Source of the DNA: Gulbenkiania mobilis
GTDB lineage: Bacteria > Pseudomonadota > Gammaproteobacteria > Burkholderiales > Chromobacteriaceae
Reading direction: 5' to 3'
Assembly (NCBI GenBank): GCA_004346645.1
Contig: SMDA01000006.1
Coordinates: 1-45,953 of the forward strand
Length of the DNA stretch: 45,953 nucleotides
Part shown: piece by piece, positions 23,988 to 32,349 of the stretch
Position numbering within the stretch: position 1 is the stretch's first letter
Layout: every line of letters begins with the position of its first letter
Notes under the pieces: generated by a model
Seen by the model: the letters and a program-made list of their open reading frames with translations, nothing else
Databases searched by the model: none
What the model was told of the DNA's origin: nothing
Made by a program: the position numbers and the translations under genes

Positions 23988-25532
23988 ATGTGTGGAATTC
24001 TAGGTGTCGTGGGGCAGAGCCCGGTCAACCAGTTGCTGTATGACGGACTGCAGCTCCTGCAGCACCGCGGCCAGGATGCGGCAGGCATCGTGACAGCGCA
24101 CAACAAGACCTTTCACATGCACAAGGGGAGCGGCATGGTGCGTGACGTGTTCCGCACGCGCAACATGCGCTCGCTGCAAGGCAATGCGGGGATCGCTCAC
24201 GTGCGCTATCCCACGGCAGGGTCCGCGGCCAATCTGGCCGAGGCCCAGCCCTTCTACGTCAACTCTCCGTTTGGCATCGTGCTGGCCCACAACGGCAACC
24301 TGACCAACACCGATGAGCTGAAGGCGGACATGTTTCGCCACGACCTGCGGCACATCAACACCAATTCCGACTCCGAGGTACTGCTCAATGTGTTCGCACA
24401 CGAGTTGGCGATCAACGTCACCGGCTACGAGCTGAGCGTGGAAGCAGTGTTCAAGGCCATCGAAGGCGTGCATCGCCGGGTGAAAGGCGCCTATGCGGTG
24501 GTGGCCCTTATCTCGGGTTATGGCCTAGTAGCCTTCCGCGACCCCAACGGTATCCGCCCGCTGGTGATTGGCAGCCACGACCATCATGGTCGGACCGAAT
24601 ACATGTTCGCCTCGGAATCTGTGGCGCTCGACTGCTCAGGTTTCTCTCTGCTGCGTGACGTGGAGCCAGGGGAAGGCATCTTCGTCAGCTTTGACGGCCA
24701 CTTCGAGGCGCGCCAGTGCGCGGAGCGCATCCGTCATGCGCCCTGCCTGTTCGAGTTCGTCTATTTTGCGCGTCCGGATTCGGTGATCGACGGCGCTTCG
24801 GTCTATCAGGCACGCCTTGCCATGGGCGAGCGCCTGGCGGAAAAGGTACGCCAGGTAGTACCCGAGCTGGACATCGATGTAGTGATGCCGATCCCGGACA
24901 CCAGCCGCCCCAGCGCGCTGCAGCTGGCCAATGCGCTGGGCCTGCCTTACCGCGAGGGGTTCATCAAAAACCGCTACATCGGCCGCACCTTCATCATGCC
25001 GGGGCAGGGCGTGCGCAAGAAGTCGGTGCGACAGAAGCTCAACCCGGTGGCCTGCGAGTTCCGCGGCAGGAACGTGCTGCTGGTGGACGATTCGATCGTA
25101 CGGGGCACCACTTCACGTGAAATCGTGCAGATGGCGCGCGATGCCGGTGCGAAGAAAGTGTACTTTGCCTCGGCCGCGCCGGCGGTGCGTTTCCCGAATG
25201 TCTACGGGATCGACATGCCCACCCGCGCAGAACTGCTGGCCACCGGGCGCACCGAAGAGGAAATCGCGCGCGAGATCGGTGCGGATGCGGTGATCTACCA
25301 GGATCTGGAAGCCTTGATGCATGCGGTCAATGCCGCAGCCCCGTCGCTGCAGGTGTTTGAAACCTCCTGCTTCGACGGCAACTACATCACTGGCGATATC
25401 ACGGAAGCCTATCTGAATGCGATCGAGTGCGCGCGCATGGGGCCGAGGAGTACGGTCGAAAGCAGGGACGAGGAGGGCAGTTCACAGCTGGTAGACCTAA
25501 ATCTGAATGTTGCCGAGCAGAACCTGATCTGA
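23988..25532 (+). CDS. purF: Amidophosphoribosyltransferase
   Basis: PurF makes 5-phosphoribosylamine from PRPP and glutamine, the first committed step of purine synthesis. The 514-residue protein starts MCGILGVVG, so Cys2 becomes the N-terminal nucleophile of the glutaminase domain after Met removal; HRGQDAAGI and AHNGNLTN follow. The phosphoribosyltransferase half has the PRPP loop VLLVDDSIVRGTTS (363-376). The start has GCGGAAG upstream. It is separated from cvpA by a terminator-like hairpin and followed by metZ. Confidence 0.97.
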   Translation: MCGILGVVGQSPVNQLLYDGLQLLQHRGQDAAGIVTAHNKTFHMHKGSGMVRDVFRTRNMRSLQGNAGIAHVRYPTAGSAANLAEAQPFYVNSPFGIVLAHNGNLTNTDELKADMFRHDLRHINTNSDSEVLLNVFAHELAINVTGYELSVEAVFKAIEGVHRRVKGAYAVVALISGYGLVAFRDPNGIRPLVIGSHDHHGRTEYMFASESVALDCSGFSLLRDVEPGEGIFVSFDGHFEARQCAERIRHAPCLFEFVYFARPDSVIDGASVYQARLAMGERLAEKVRQVVPELDIDVVMPIPDTSRPSALQLANALGLPYREGFIKNRYIGRTFIMPGQGVRKKSVRQKLNPVACEFRGRNVLLVDDSIVRGTTSREIVQMARDAGAKKVYFASAAPAVRFPNVYGIDMPTRAELLATGRTEEEIAREIGADAVIYQDLEALMHAVNAAAPSLQVFETSCFDGNYITGDITEAYLNAIECARMGPRSTVESRDEEGSSQLVDLNLNVAEQNLI

Positions 25533-25542
25533 GCAAAATGAA

Positions 25543-25562
25543 GAGCGCCCGAAAGGGCGCTC
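25543..25562 (+). terminator. Hairpin after purF
   Basis: GAGCGCCC, loop GAAA, GGGCGCTC, starting 11 bases after the purF stop. Only AAAATTTA follows, so it may act as a partial terminator or an mRNA-protecting stem before metZ. Confidence 0.6.
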
Positions 25563-25622
25563 AAAATTTACAGCCCGGGCATCGCCCCATGCCCATAGAC
25601 CAGGCAGACAAGAAGATTTCCC

Positions 25623-26810
25623 ATGACGCATCCTCAGTCCGATGAAGCCGGCCTTCATCCAGAAACCCTCGCCATCCGTGCCGGACGCGAAACCAGCCAG
25701 TACCGCGAACACAGCCAGAGCCTGCAACTGACCTCCAGCTTTACTTTCGATACCGCAGAGGAAGCGGCGGCCCTTTTTGCCGGACAAGTAGAGGGGTATA
25801 CCTACTCGCGTTTCACCAATCCCACCGTCAGTGCCTTCCAGCAGCGTCTGGCCGCACTTGAGGGTGGCGAGCGTGCCATCGCCACGTCCAGCGGCATGGC
25901 TGCGATCCAGGCAGTCATGCTGACCTTCCTCAAGACTGGCGACCACGTGGTTTCTTCGCGCAGCCTGTTCGGCTCCACCACCAACCTGCTCTCGGGCGTG
26001 CTAGCCCGCTTCGGAGTGGAAACCACCTTCGTTGATCCAACCGACACGGCTGCCTGGGCAGACGCGGTTCGGCCAACCACACGGCTTTTCTTTCTGGAAA
26101 CGCCGTCCAATCCCCTGACCGAAGTGGCCGACATCGCTGCGATTGCACAGGTGGCACATGCGCATGACTGCCTGATGGTTGTGGACAACTGCTTCTGCAG
26201 TCCTGCGTTGCAGCAGCCGCTGGCGCTGGGTGCCGACCTCGTGGTCCATTCGGCCACCAAGTATCTGGATGGTCACGGCCGTGTGCTCGGCGGGGCCGTT
26301 GTCGGTGCTGACCGACTGGTGGAACAGGTATATCTGCATGTGCGCACGGCCGGGCCCACGATGGCCGCCTTCAATGCCTGGGTACTGCTGTCGGGGCTGG
26401 AAACCCTCTACCTGCGGATGGAGCGGCAATGTGCATCGGCCGCTCGCTTGGCCGCTTGGCTGGAAGCGCACCCGTCCGTGGAGCGCGTGTACTATCCCGG
26501 GCTGCCTAGCCACCCCCAGCATGTCCTGGCTATGCGCCAGCAGAAGGCCGGCGGGGCGGTCGTCTCCTTTGTGGTGAAAGGCGGGCGCGAAGCAGCCTGG
26601 CGAGTGGTGGACACCGTCCAGGTGATTTCCCGTACCGCCAATCTGGGAGATGTGAAGTCCACCATCACTCACCCGGCCTCCACCACGCACGCCCGTATCA
26701 CGCCGGAAGCCCGGCAGGCGGCAGGCATCGTTGAAGGGTTACTGCGGCTGGCGGTCGGACTGGAGCATCCGGACGACCTGCAGCACGATCTGGCCGCAGG
26801 GCTGGGCTGA
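25623..26810 (+). CDS. metZ: O-succinylhomoserine sulfhydrylase
   Basis: MetZ makes homocysteine directly from O-succinylhomoserine and sulfide, in the cytoplasm, and is PLP dependent. The 395-residue protein shows the Cys/Met metabolism family motifs: YTYSRFTNPT, SSGMAAIQA, ETPSNPLTEV, VVDNCFCSPALQQPL and the PLP lysine in SATKYLDGHG (Lys213), then ISRTANLGDVKSTITHPASTTH. Same neighbourhood (purF-metZ) as in pseudomonads. Together with cysDN it serves sulfur assimilation. It carries a copy of the dispersed repeat (26068-26078, R-P-T). Confidence 0.93.
   Translation: MTHPQSDEAGLHPETLAIRAGRETSQYREHSQSLQLTSSFTFDTAEEAAALFAGQVEGYTYSRFTNPTVSAFQQRLAALEGGERAIATSSGMAAIQAVMLTFLKTGDHVVSSRSLFGSTTNLLSGVLARFGVETTFVDPTDTAAWADAVRPTTRLFFLETPSNPLTEVADIAAIAQVAHAHDCLMVVDNCFCSPALQQPLALGADLVVHSATKYLDGHGRVLGGAVVGADRLVEQVYLHVRTAGPTMAAFNAWVLLSGLETLYLRMERQCASAARLAAWLEAHPSVERVYYPGLPSHPQHVLAMRQQKAGGAVVSFVVKGGREAAWRVVDTVQVISRTANLGDVKSTITHPASTTHARITPEARQAAGIVEGLLRLAVGLEHPDDLQHDLAAGLG
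26068..26078 (-). repeat. Dispersed repeat GGTTGGCCGAA, copy 10 (inside metZ)
   Basis: Exact copy antisense to metZ, which reads it as cgg-cca-acc (R-P-T). Confidence 0.85.
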
Positions 26811-26835
26811 CGGGCTGGAACCTCTTCCTACCTAG

Positions 26836-26867
26836 CGGCAGTCTAGAATGGAGACTGCCGTTTCTTC
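26836..26867 (+). terminator. Terminator after metZ
   Basis: CGGCAGTCT, seven-base loop, AGACTGCCG, then TTTCTTC. Confidence 0.85.
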
Positions 26868-26903
26868 GTGTGCGGGAAACACAGGGTCGGCCCTGTACCT
26901 TTC

Positions 26904-26952
26904 TTGACACTGGTCAAATTAAAACGTAAGTTTGAAACGCTTGTTCGAAAAC
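26904..26952 (+). promoter_or_regulatory. Promoter and PsrA-type operator of the regulator gene
   Basis: TTGACA (26904-26909), 17-base spacer, TAAGTT (26927-26932). An imperfect palindrome of 23 bases (26930-26952) overlaps the -10 end and the expected start of transcription; its centre GAAAC-GCTT-GTTCG (26934-26947) matches the published PsrA half-sites (AAAC, spacer of 2-4, GTTT) with one mismatch. Placement suggests autorepression. Confidence 0.6.
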
Positions 26953-27004
26953 CGATATGGATACGGCAAGACAGCTCGATACCACCTACAAGGCGCAGCC
27001 CCCT

Positions 27005-27646
27005 ATGGAAGCCAGCAAACCCGATACTGCCACCCGTATTCTCGATGTCGCCGAGAGACTGTTCGTGGAGCACGGGTTCGAGGCAACCTCGCTGCGCATG
27101 ATCACCCAGCAGGCCGAGGTCAACCTCGCCGCAGTGAACTACCATTTCGGCTCCAAGGATGCACTTTTCGAGTCGGTGTTCATGCGGCGCCTGACTCCGC
27201 TGATCGCAGCCTGTCTGGCAGAGCTTGACGGCATGGAAGCACAGTTCGGCACGCTGACGCCCGAGCAGCTGGTAATGGCCTTCATCCGGCCTTGCCTCGC
27301 CCTTTCGAAGGATCCTTCGCGGGGCGGAGCGCTGTTCGTGCGCCTCTTGTCGCGCACGCTGGTCGAAAACCACCGCCTGCTGCGGGAAACCCTCTCGCAG
27401 CAGTACAGTGTCTTCGTACAGCGTTTCGGCAAGGCTTTCCACCGGGCCTTGCCTGCCTTGGGTCAGGAGGACTTGGCCTGGCGGATGCACTTTGCCTTCA
27501 GTGTGATGTTCAACGCCTTTGCGGGCAATGACGTGCTGAAGATCTTCGTGCGTAGCCAGATCGTCAGCGCCCGCGACCCGGACATGATCGTCAAGCATCT
27601 TGTACCGTTCGTGGTGGCCGGGCTGACTTCGCCGCCCCTGCGGTAA
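27005..27646 (+). CDS. TetR-family regulator, PsrA-like
   Basis: DNA-binding repressor likely released by long-chain acyl-CoA or fatty acid. From ATG 27005 the protein has 213 residues: the N-terminal helix-turn-helix RILDVAERLFVEHGFEATSLRMITQQAEVNLAAVNYHFGSKDALFESVF closely follows Pseudomonas PsrA, and the C-terminal ligand domain keeps the PsrA layout, including a long helix around LLRETLSQQYSVFVQRFGKAFHRALPAL. An in-frame ATG at 26957 would add 16 unconserved residues; family alignment favours 27005 but no ribosome site decides it. fadE follows after 30 bases. Confidence 0.88.
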   Translation: MEASKPDTATRILDVAERLFVEHGFEATSLRMITQQAEVNLAAVNYHFGSKDALFESVFMRRLTPLIAACLAELDGMEAQFGTLTPEQLVMAFIRPCLALSKDPSRGGALFVRLLSRTLVENHRLLRETLSQQYSVFVQRFGKAFHRALPALGQEDLAWRMHFAFSVMFNAFAGNDVLKIFVRSQIVSARDPDMIVKHLVPFVVAGLTSPPLR

Positions 27647-27676
27647 ACGAAGGGTCAACACGAGGAAATTACAAAA

Positions 27677-30130
27677 ATGCTATCCGCCATTCTTCTGATC
27701 GTGCTCGTAGGAGTACTCGCGTACTACCGCGCGCCCGTTATCGTTTGGACCATCGGTCTTGCCATATGGCTCCTTGCCCTGCAGTTCGGCTTCGGAGTCG
27801 CCGTCCACCCAGCCGTATGGGGGGTGTTTGCCCTCGTGGCTGCCGTGCTCAACATCACTCCGCTGCGTCGCGCCGTGTTCACCGGCCCGGTCTTCGGCAT
27901 CTTCAAGAAGATCACCCCGCCGATGTCGCAGACCGAGCAGGAGGCTATCAATGCCGGCACCGTTTGGTGGGACCGTGATCTGTTTTCGGGCAGGCCGGAC
28001 TGGCAGCGCCTGCTGAGCTTTCCGGACCCCAAGCTAACCGCTGAAGAGCAGGCGTTCCTGGATGGTCCCACCGAGCAGTTGTGCTCGATGATCGACGACT
28101 GGAAGGTAACCCATGAGGACATGGACCTTCCCGAGCCGGTGTGGCAGTTCATCAAGGACAACGGCTTCCTCGGTATGATCGTGAAGAAGCAGTATGGTGG
28201 ACTTGAGTTTTCCAATTATGCCCATGCCAAGGTAGTGACCAAGATCGCCACCCGTGGTGGAACGGCCGCCGTCACCGTGATGGTGCCCAACTCGCTCGGT
28301 CCAGGCGAGCTGTTGCAGCATTACGGCACGGATGCCCAGAAAGATTATTACCTGCCGCGTCTGGCCAAGGGCTTGGAAATCCCTTGCTTTGCCCTGACGA
28401 GCCCGTCTGCAGGCTCCGATGCGGGCAGCATCCCCGACTTTGGCGTGGTGTGTCGCGGTAGCTATACCGACCCCCGTACTGGCGAGCACCATGAAGACGT
28501 GCTGGGCGTGCGTGTGAGCTGGGAAAAGCGGTGGATCACCCTTGCGCCGGTGGCCACCATCCTGGGTCTGGCGTTCAAGATGTACGACCCGGACCATCTT
28601 CTTGGCGACAAGGAAGAAATCGGTATTACCTGCGCACTGGTGCCCACCGAGCATGAAGGGGTGTGCATCGGTCGCCGCCACTATCCGGGCGGTGCCGCCT
28701 TTATGAATGGCCCGACTTGGGGGAGTGAGGTGTTCATTCCCATGGACTGGATCATCGGTGGGCGTGAATACGCAGGGCAGGGCTGGCGCATGCTGGTGGA
28801 GTGCCTTTCCGTCGGACGCTGCATCTCACTGCCGGCCATGTCGGTGGCATCCGGCAAGGTGGCTACCTTCGTCACTGGTGCCTTCGCGCGCATCCGCGAC
28901 CAGTTCGGTCTGCCGATCGGCAAGTTTGAGGGCGTGGACGAGGCGATGGCCCGCATTGCAGGCTATACCTATCAGATGGAGGCCTCGCAGGATCTGGCGC
29001 TCACTGGCCTAGACATGGGCGAGAAGCCCTCCGTGCTGTCGGCGGTGCTGAAGTATCACAACACCGAACGCATGCGCAAGGCTCTGAACGACGCCATGGA
29101 CGTGCACGGTGGCAAGGCGGTGGTGCTTGGGCCGCGCAACTACCTGGCGCGGGCGTATCAGGCCATTCCCATTGCCATCACCGTTGAAGGGGCCAACATC
29201 CTGACCCGTTCGATGATCATCTACGGACAGGGGGCCATCCGCTGCCATCCGTTCGTGCTTCGCGAGATGAAAGCCGCCATGGCCAACGATGGCAAGGCTT
29301 TCGACGCGGCGATCACCGGACACATCAACTTCGTGATCAGCAACGTGTTCCGCTCGCTGTGGCTTGGCCTGACCGGCGCACGGTTTGCCGGTAGCCCGAA
29401 GTCGGGAGTGACAGCGCGCTATTACAAGCAGCTGACCCGCTTCTCCAGCGCGTTTGCCCTGCTTTCCGACATGGCGATGTTCAGTCTGGGCGGTTCGCTG
29501 AAATTCCGTGAGAAGCTGTCGGCCCGTCTCGGCGACATGCTGTCGAATCTCTACATCGCCTCGGCCTGCCTCAAGCGTTTCGAGCGAGACGGGGCGCCTA
29601 AGGAAGACATCGCTGTGATGCAGTGGGCGGTGGAAAACGCGCTCTACGATGTGCAAATGGCCATGACGGGCTTCCTCAATAACCTGCCCAACCGTTTTCT
29701 TGCAGGCGTGCTGCGCAAGATCATCTTTCCGTGGGGGCAGACCCTGCGGCCCGCTTCGGACCGTGTCGGCACTCAGGTGGCGCGTGGCATCATGGAGATG
29801 GGGCCGATGCGTGAGCGCCTGACGCGTGGCATGTATCGTCCGAAAGACGAGTCGGATGCCGTCGGTGTGCTGGAGCCCGCACTGCAGGCCGTGGTAGCCA
29901 CCGAGCCGATCGAACAGAAGTTGCGCAAAATGGGCCGCGAAGGCAAGTTCCGCACGATCACCGCCAAGGAAAGGTTGGCCGAAGCGCTGGCGGCGGGATG
30001 GATCACCCAGTCGGAGTACGATGCTGTGGCCCGCGCTCGCAAGCTCAAGCGTGACGTGATCATGGTGGATGATTTCGACATGGGCATGAAACAGTTCGAC
30101 GAGAAGCTGCTGGAGCGGCTTATCTTCTAA
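27677..30130 (+). CDS. fadE: Acyl-CoA dehydrogenase, FadE type
   Basis: FAD-dependent enzyme for the first step of fatty-acid beta-oxidation. The 817-residue protein matches the FadE branch (E. coli FadE has 814): two N-terminal membrane segments (residues about 2-22 and 26-60), then the dehydrogenase core with PVWQFIKDNGFLGMIVKKQYGGLEFS, FALTSPSAGSDAGSIPDFGVV, GRCISLPAMSV, and ARAYQAIPIAITVEGANILTRSMIIYGQGAIRCHPF, which is specific to FadE. GAGGAAATT precedes the start. A copy of the dispersed repeat (29973-29983) encodes L-A-E near the C terminus. Confidence 0.94.
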   Translation: MLSAILLIVLVGVLAYYRAPVIVWTIGLAIWLLALQFGFGVAVHPAVWGVFALVAAVLNITPLRRAVFTGPVFGIFKKITPPMSQTEQEAINAGTVWWDRDLFSGRPDWQRLLSFPDPKLTAEEQAFLDGPTEQLCSMIDDWKVTHEDMDLPEPVWQFIKDNGFLGMIVKKQYGGLEFSNYAHAKVVTKIATRGGTAAVTVMVPNSLGPGELLQHYGTDAQKDYYLPRLAKGLEIPCFALTSPSAGSDAGSIPDFGVVCRGSYTDPRTGEHHEDVLGVRVSWEKRWITLAPVATILGLAFKMYDPDHLLGDKEEIGITCALVPTEHEGVCIGRRHYPGGAAFMNGPTWGSEVFIPMDWIIGGREYAGQGWRMLVECLSVGRCISLPAMSVASGKVATFVTGAFARIRDQFGLPIGKFEGVDEAMARIAGYTYQMEASQDLALTGLDMGEKPSVLSAVLKYHNTERMRKALNDAMDVHGGKAVVLGPRNYLARAYQAIPIAITVEGANILTRSMIIYGQGAIRCHPFVLREMKAAMANDGKAFDAAITGHINFVISNVFRSLWLGLTGARFAGSPKSGVTARYYKQLTRFSSAFALLSDMAMFSLGGSLKFREKLSARLGDMLSNLYIASACLKRFERDGAPKEDIAVMQWAVENALYDVQMAMTGFLNNLPNRFLAGVLRKIIFPWGQTLRPASDRVGTQVARGIMEMGPMRERLTRGMYRPKDESDAVGVLEPALQAVVATEPIEQKLRKMGREGKFRTITAKERLAEALAAGWITQSEYDAVARARKLKRDVIMVDDFDMGMKQFDEKLLERLIF
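29973..29983 (+). repeat. Dispersed repeat GGTTGGCCGAA, copy 11 (inside fadE)
   Basis: Exact copy, read as ttg-gcc-gaa (L-A-E). Confidence 0.85.
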
Positions 30131-30219
30131 ATCTGCCGGGCGGGTGCCTCAGGGCACCCGGCTGATCCTAGCCGCCTGTAAAGACAGACGGCTACAGTCA
30201 GCCCCAAGGAGGGAAACTC

Positions 30220-30603
30220 ATGGATCACCACGCTCAGCGTGTTCCCGCACTGCGGGTGCGGGCCCTGCCCAAGAGCACCAATGCCTATGGCAGGGTTCAG
30301 GCCGGCTGGCTGCTCGAGCAGATCGACCTGGCCGGCAGTCTGGAAGCCGAACGCCTGTCGCGCGGTCCGGTTGCCACCGTCGCGGTGAATGCCTTCCAGT
30401 TCAATGCTCCCATTCTGCTTGGGGATGTGGTGAACCTGTATGTGGATCGTCTCCGTGTCGGACAAAAATCCGTTACGCTCAAAATCGAGGTGGAGTCGGA
30501 GCGAATGGAAGGCGAGTGTGTGCGCATCACCGAGGTGATTGTGACCTTCGTGGCGATCGACGCAGAAGGGCGCTCAAGATTTCTTGAGGATAAAAACCAA
30601 TAA
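30220..30603 (+). CDS. Acyl-CoA thioesterase, hotdog fold (YciA-like)
   Basis: Probably hydrolyses acyl-CoA to free acid and CoA. The 127-residue protein has the hotdog layout of YciA/cytosolic acyl-CoA thioesterases: NAYGRVQAGWLLEQIDLAGSL (active-site helix with Asp), AVNAFQFNAPILLGDVVNLYVDRLRVGQKSVTLKIEVESE, then TEVIVTFVAID. It has a strong ribosome site (AAGGAGGGAAACTC) and lies 89 bases after fadE in the same direction, so it likely belongs to the fadE transcript. It could trim excess acyl-CoA during fatty-acid use. Confidence 0.88.
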   Translation: MDHHAQRVPALRVRALPKSTNAYGRVQAGWLLEQIDLAGSLEAERLSRGPVATVAVNAFQFNAPILLGDVVNLYVDRLRVGQKSVTLKIEVESERMEGECVRITEVIVTFVAIDAEGRSRFLEDKNQ

Positions 30604-30633
30604 AATCAAACGATTATCAAGGTAAATGGCTAA

Positions 30634-30697
30634 CTAAACGATCGTTTAGAACAAGTGCTCTGATCTTAGTGGACATACTCTAAATCTCTGGTAGTAT
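30634..30697 (+). promoter_or_regulatory. fadL promoter with a perfect PsrA-type palindrome
   Basis: CTAAACGATCGTTTAG (30634-30649) is a perfect 16-base palindrome whose core AAAC-GATC-GTTT fits the PsrA half-site spacing. It lies 20 bases upstream of TGGACA (30670-30675), 16-base spacer, TAGTAT (30692-30697). A related half-site, CAAACGAT, lies at 30607-30614. The fadL start codon is about 70 bases after the -10. Confidence 0.6.
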
Positions 30698-30769
30698 CGG
30701 CACTGGGCCGATGTGCAATGCGGCCCGCAAGGCAGAAGTCATATCAAATTATATGCAGAGAGGGATAAC

Positions 30770-32227
30770 ATGAAGCTCAAGCACCTCAGCCTGTCCGTGA
30801 TGCTCCTGGGTACCGCTTTCGCCGGTTGGTCCACCGGTGCAGTCGCGTCGGGTTACCACTTCGGTACGCAGTCGGTCAGTGCGCAAGCCACGGCCAACGC
30901 CAGTGCCGCAGAGGCCGGCGATGCCACCACCATCTTCTACAATGCCGCCGGCATGACCAAGCTGGATGGCACCCACTTTTCCGGCGCGCTGAACATTGTT
31001 GCGCCCAGTGTCGAATACTCCAACGCCCGTGCCTTCTATCCGAGCGGCACACCGGCTGCGGTCTCCGGCGTCAACAGCGGCAAGATCACCGACGATGTGC
31101 TTCTGGTACCCCACCTGTACCTGACGCACAAGCTCAACGATCGCATCAGTGCCGGTCTGGGCGTGTACGTACCGTATGCCTCGGCCACCGAATACCAGCG
31201 CAACTCGGTGCTGCGCTACAACCTCAACGAAACGAGCCTGACCACGATCGACATCAACCCGACGATCGCGTTCAAGCTCAATGAACAGCACTCGTTCGCG
31301 GCCGGCGTCATCGCTCAGTACGCCAAGGCGGAACTGCGCCAGTATGCAAACTTCGGTGCACGCTTGGCAGCTATCAATCCGGCCTTTACTGGCGCACCGA
31401 CTAACGGCGCGGCGGACGGCTATGCGGATGTGGACGGGGATGACTGGGGTTTCGGTTACAACCTGGCTTGGCTGTGGGACATCAACGAGAAGGCACGTGT
31501 CGGCCTGAACTACCGTTCCGCTATCAAGCACAACCTCCAGGGCAATGCCAAATGGTCACTGCCGACCCAGGTGGTGATCGGCGGCAATGTGGTGCCGCTT
31601 CCCCCCTCCCAGATTGCTGCGGCCCAGGGGGCCCTGCGTTCGCTCGGCTATGCGGCCAATGAAAGCGCCAGCGTAGAGATCAAGACGCCGGAATCGCTCT
31701 CGCTGCATGGCATGTACATGGTCGACTCCAAATGGAACGTATTCGGGGATGTGACCTGGACCAAGCACTCGCGCTTCGACCGTGCCGAGATCAAGTACGG
31801 CAACAAGAAGCCGGGGCCTGGTGGGCTTGCGCCGGTCACCAATGTGACGGTACTGACCCCGAAATGGGACGATACCTATAAGGTTTCGCTGGGCGCTTCG
31901 TACCAGTACAGCGAACCGCTGCAGCTGCGTTTCGGCGTAGCCTACGACCAGACCCCGGTGCAGAGCGACGACCTGCGTCTGGCCACCATGCCCGACAACG
32001 ACCGCTACTGGTTCTCGGTGGGTGCGAAGTATGACCTGAACAAGAACAGCTCCATCAACGTTGCTTACAGCTACATCCATATCAAGGATGCCAAGGCCAA
32101 CGTCAACGGCTACTGCGGCGGTGCTGCGCCGGGCGCGGTCAGCTGCGTGTCGAGCTACACCCGCGGTTCGGCCGACTTCAAGAGCCATGCCAACATCCTG
32201 GGTGTGCAATATAACCACAGCTTCTAA
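30770..32227 (+). CDS. fadL: Outer-membrane long-chain fatty acid transporter, FadL family
   Basis: Beta-barrel channel that passes long-chain fatty acids through the outer membrane. The 485-residue precursor has a signal peptide (MKLKHLSLSVMLLGTAFAG ... AVASG) and the OmpP1/FadL/TodX pattern: SGYHFGTQSVSAQATANASAAEAGDATTIFYNAAGMTKLDG, where the N-A-A/N-P-A plug loop follows, then alternating strands and a terminal aromatic (final residue Phe, as required for barrel assembly). The ATG at 30770 has AGAGGGATAAC upstream. It has its own promoter and a candidate operator. Confidence 0.93.
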   Translation: MKLKHLSLSVMLLGTAFAGWSTGAVASGYHFGTQSVSAQATANASAAEAGDATTIFYNAAGMTKLDGTHFSGALNIVAPSVEYSNARAFYPSGTPAAVSGVNSGKITDDVLLVPHLYLTHKLNDRISAGLGVYVPYASATEYQRNSVLRYNLNETSLTTIDINPTIAFKLNEQHSFAAGVIAQYAKAELRQYANFGARLAAINPAFTGAPTNGAADGYADVDGDDWGFGYNLAWLWDINEKARVGLNYRSAIKHNLQGNAKWSLPTQVVIGGNVVPLPPSQIAAAQGALRSLGYAANESASVEIKTPESLSLHGMYMVDSKWNVFGDVTWTKHSRFDRAEIKYGNKKPGPGGLAPVTNVTVLTPKWDDTYKVSLGASYQYSEPLQLRFGVAYDQTPVQSDDLRLATMPDNDRYWFSVGAKYDLNKNSSINVAYSYIHIKDAKANVNGYCGGAAPGAVSCVSSYTRGSADFKSHANILGVQYNHSF

Positions 32228-32243
32228 ACCCTTTAGCGTTTAG
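32224..32243. promoter_or_regulatory. Inverted half-sites CTAAAC-N8-GTTTAG at the fadL stop codon
   Basis: The same half-sites as in the fadL operator (CTAAAC 32224-32229, GTTTAG 32238-32243) recur with an 8-base spacer instead of 4, and the left arm contains the fadL stop codon. It may be a degenerate second site, or a stem in the mRNA end. Confidence 0.35.
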
Positions 32244-32253
32244 AGGCGTGGAC

Positions 32254-32284
32254 AAAAAAGGGCGGGGCGCAAGCTCCGCCCTTT
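32254..32284 (+). terminator. Terminator after fadL
   Basis: AAAGGGCGGGGC, loop GCAA, GCTCCGCCCTTT, preceded by an A tract; the T tract is short on the plus strand. It separates fadL from the fadB-like gene. Confidence 0.78.
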
Positions 32285-32349
32285 CCGAAGCAAGGCGGGA
32301 ACGAGGGGCCCTGCCTATAAATTGTGTGTTTCAACAATTCGAGGAAACC

